Shown: in pieces, positions 5,167-5,759 of the stretch
Numbering within the stretch: position 1 is the first letter of the stretch
Layout: each line of letters opens with the position of its first letter
Assembly: GCA_014730235.1 (NCBI GenBank)
Contig: WJIO01000007.1
Location: 1-5,759 of the forward strand
DNA: 5,759 bases
Direction: 5' to 3'
Source: Candidatus Poribacteria bacterium
GTDB taxonomy: Bacteria; Poribacteria; DTPJ01; WJIO01
Made by a program: the position numbers and the translations under genes
Notes under the pieces: generated by a model
What the model saw: only the letters and a program-made list of their open reading frames with translations
Databases searched by the model: none
Told to the model about the DNA's origin: nothing

Positions 5167-5173
5167 AAAAAAC

Positions 5174-5374
5174 ATGGCAACCATATTACCAACTTTCAAA
5201 GGCTACACCGTAGATACCAGACTGCACCAGTTCAGGAAAGTCAATCCTGACACCAGCATAGAATTCATTGACTTTGGCTCTGAAGAAGGAGACAAACTTC
5301 TCTGCGAATATATAGACACTCTAGACAAGAACTCAGAAGAGTTCAACAGGATAGCATCATACTTTCTTTCCTAA
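5174..5374 (+). CDS. Small 66-aa hypothetical protein
   Basis: A complete 66-aa soluble protein, beginning MATILPTFKGYTVDTRLHQF and ending EEFNRIASYFLS. It has one Cys (C44), no membrane segment and no metal motif. A strand-like N-terminus, an acidic turn (FGSEEGD, 34-40) and a C-terminal helix suggest a compact alpha/beta fold. The start at 5174 is chosen over upstream in-frame starts because TTGGAGG lies directly before it; the upstream in-frame stretch overlaps the divergent promoter and is not credible coding. It is followed by hairpin element B and the next gene, so the two are likely co-transcribed. The family is not recognised. Codon composition is GC-richer than the central block and like the left flank. 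Confidence 0.8.
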   Translation: MATILPTFKGYTVDTRLHQFRKVNPDTSIEFIDFGSEEGDKLLCEYIDTLDKNSEEFNRIASYFLS

Positions 5375-5381
5375 GAAATGA

Positions 5382-5427
5382 GCCCAATTTGACCCATAAT
5401 GATTGAGGTCAAATTCGGCCTCGGAGG
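5382..5427 (+). promoter_or_regulatory. SD-adjacent hairpin element B (conserved with element A)
   Basis: AATTTGACC (5386-5394) pairs perfectly with GGTCAAATT (5407-5415), 9 bp, with a 12-base loop. After a C-C mismatch, GCC (5382-5384) and GGC (5417-5419) add three pairs. GGAGG at 5423-5427 follows, then ATG at 5437. It occupies most of the 62-base gap between the two right-flank genes. Shared bases with element A and compensated stem changes indicate a common origin and selection on structure. Confidence 0.75.
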
Positions 5428-5436
5428 TAAGAAAAA

Positions 5437-5759
5437 ATGGTGAAAGAGAATTTAGGAGAGATGAAGTTCGAGAGGGCTTTGGTTGATGATGACTCATACA
5501 TGGGCCAGATCAGGGAGATCTCTGAAGTATACGCGACAACGAACTACACAGGAAAGGACGTTGAAAAGATAAGGCTGGACATAGAGATAGAAATGGAAAA
5601 TAAGGAGAAAGCGACTCTTCCATTGTTCATGACTGCGACCATCAGCGACGCAGGGGAGAACAACAGCAAATACCGAAACTCAAGGCTCTACGACCTTCTC
5701 GTCCGGTCAGAACAGCTGGATAATTACATGAAGATGAGAGACACCATATTCAAGGAAGG
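5437..5759 (+). CDS. Partial hypothetical protein, possibly nucleic-acid-binding (C-terminus outside window)
   Basis: 107 codons are visible and the gene continues past the right edge. The ATG is set by GGAGG at 5423-5427. It starts MVKENLGEMKFERALVDDDS. Residues about 20-65 look like an alternating strand region (IREISEVYATTNYTG, IRLDIEIEME, LPLFMTATIS) that could be an OB-like beta-barrel. It is followed by a NSKYRNSRLYDLL segment (76-88) and a charged helix. Similar strand-then-SKLRKLL layouts occur in phage and plasmid single-strand-binding-like proteins, but I am reasoning from pattern only. There is no Cys and no membrane segment. If it binds nucleic acid, it could regulate its own mRNA through hairpin B. 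Confidence 0.8.
   Translation, partial: MVKENLGEMKFERALVDDDSYMGQIREISEVYATTNYTGKDVEKIRLDIEIEMENKEKATLPLFMTATISDAGENNSKYRNSRLYDLLVRSEQLDNYMKMRDTIFKE

Noticed and set aside
5009-5173. Upstream extension of the 66-aa gene to an in-frame ATG at 5009
   Set aside because: It would run through the divergent promoter, the palindrome and hairpin A; the SD at 5162-5166 fixes the start at 5174.
5382-5419. Hairpin B as an intrinsic terminator of the 66-aa gene
   Set aside because: The stem is followed by an SD and start codon rather than a T-run, and its sequence is shared with the element before the 66-aa gene itself.
1-5759. tRNA genes, CRISPR arrays, insertion sequences, attachment sites
   Set aside because: No cloverleaf with a T-loop consensus, no spaced direct repeats, no transposase or integrase motif and no terminal inverted repeats were seen.

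Overview
The window looks bacterial. Evidence: strong Shine-Dalgarno (SD) sites (AGGAGGTGAT, AAGGAGG, TTGGAGG), two good sigma70-type promoters with 17-bp spacers, one TTG start, and a sigma-factor-like / zinc anti-sigma-like gene pair. I cannot name the organism. Tight gene packing and mostly unrecognised small proteins in the flanks suggest an accessory region, plasmid, phage or integrated element, but no replication, transposase, integrase or capsid gene is visible, so this is inference.

Left flank (1-1529, all minus strand, read leftwards). An operon-like series runs from a YbjN-like 187-aa protein (966-1529), through an acidic 136-aa protein with a TTG start (473-883) and a cysteine-rich 74-aa protein with two DnaJ-type CxxCxGxG motifs (235-459), to a helical, probably coiled-coil protein cut by the window edge (1-158). 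A sigma70-like promoter sits just upstream of 1529, and a 10-bp hairpin lies directly before the SD of the last gene.

Centre (1718-5032, visibly more AT-rich). On the plus strand, a three-helix membrane protein (1718-1990) overlaps in the -1 frame an HtpX/M48-like membrane zinc protease (1945-3405). Converging on it from the minus strand is a translationally coupled pair: a sigma-like protein whose region-2-like domain is duplicated in tandem (4043-5032), and a soluble protein with a ZAS-type zinc site, C-x24-H-x3-C-x2-C (3411-4043). Both ends of this block have promoters whose -10 element lies in a palindrome. My working model is a membrane protease / anti-sigma / unusual sigma signalling module inserted between two outward-reading operons.

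Right flank (5174-5759, plus strand). A 66-aa protein (5174-5374) and the start of a possibly nucleic-acid-binding protein (5437-end) are each preceded by a hairpin ending at the SD. The two hairpins share flanking and loop sequence, but three consecutive stem pairs differ with full compensation (CCC/GGG versus TTT/AAA). This is the clearest sign of a conserved RNA structure in the window.

No tRNA, rRNA, CRISPR array, insertion sequence or convincing intrinsic terminator was seen. No gene-free stretch exceeds 300 bases; the longest gaps are 1530-1717 and 5033-5173, both between divergent genes.
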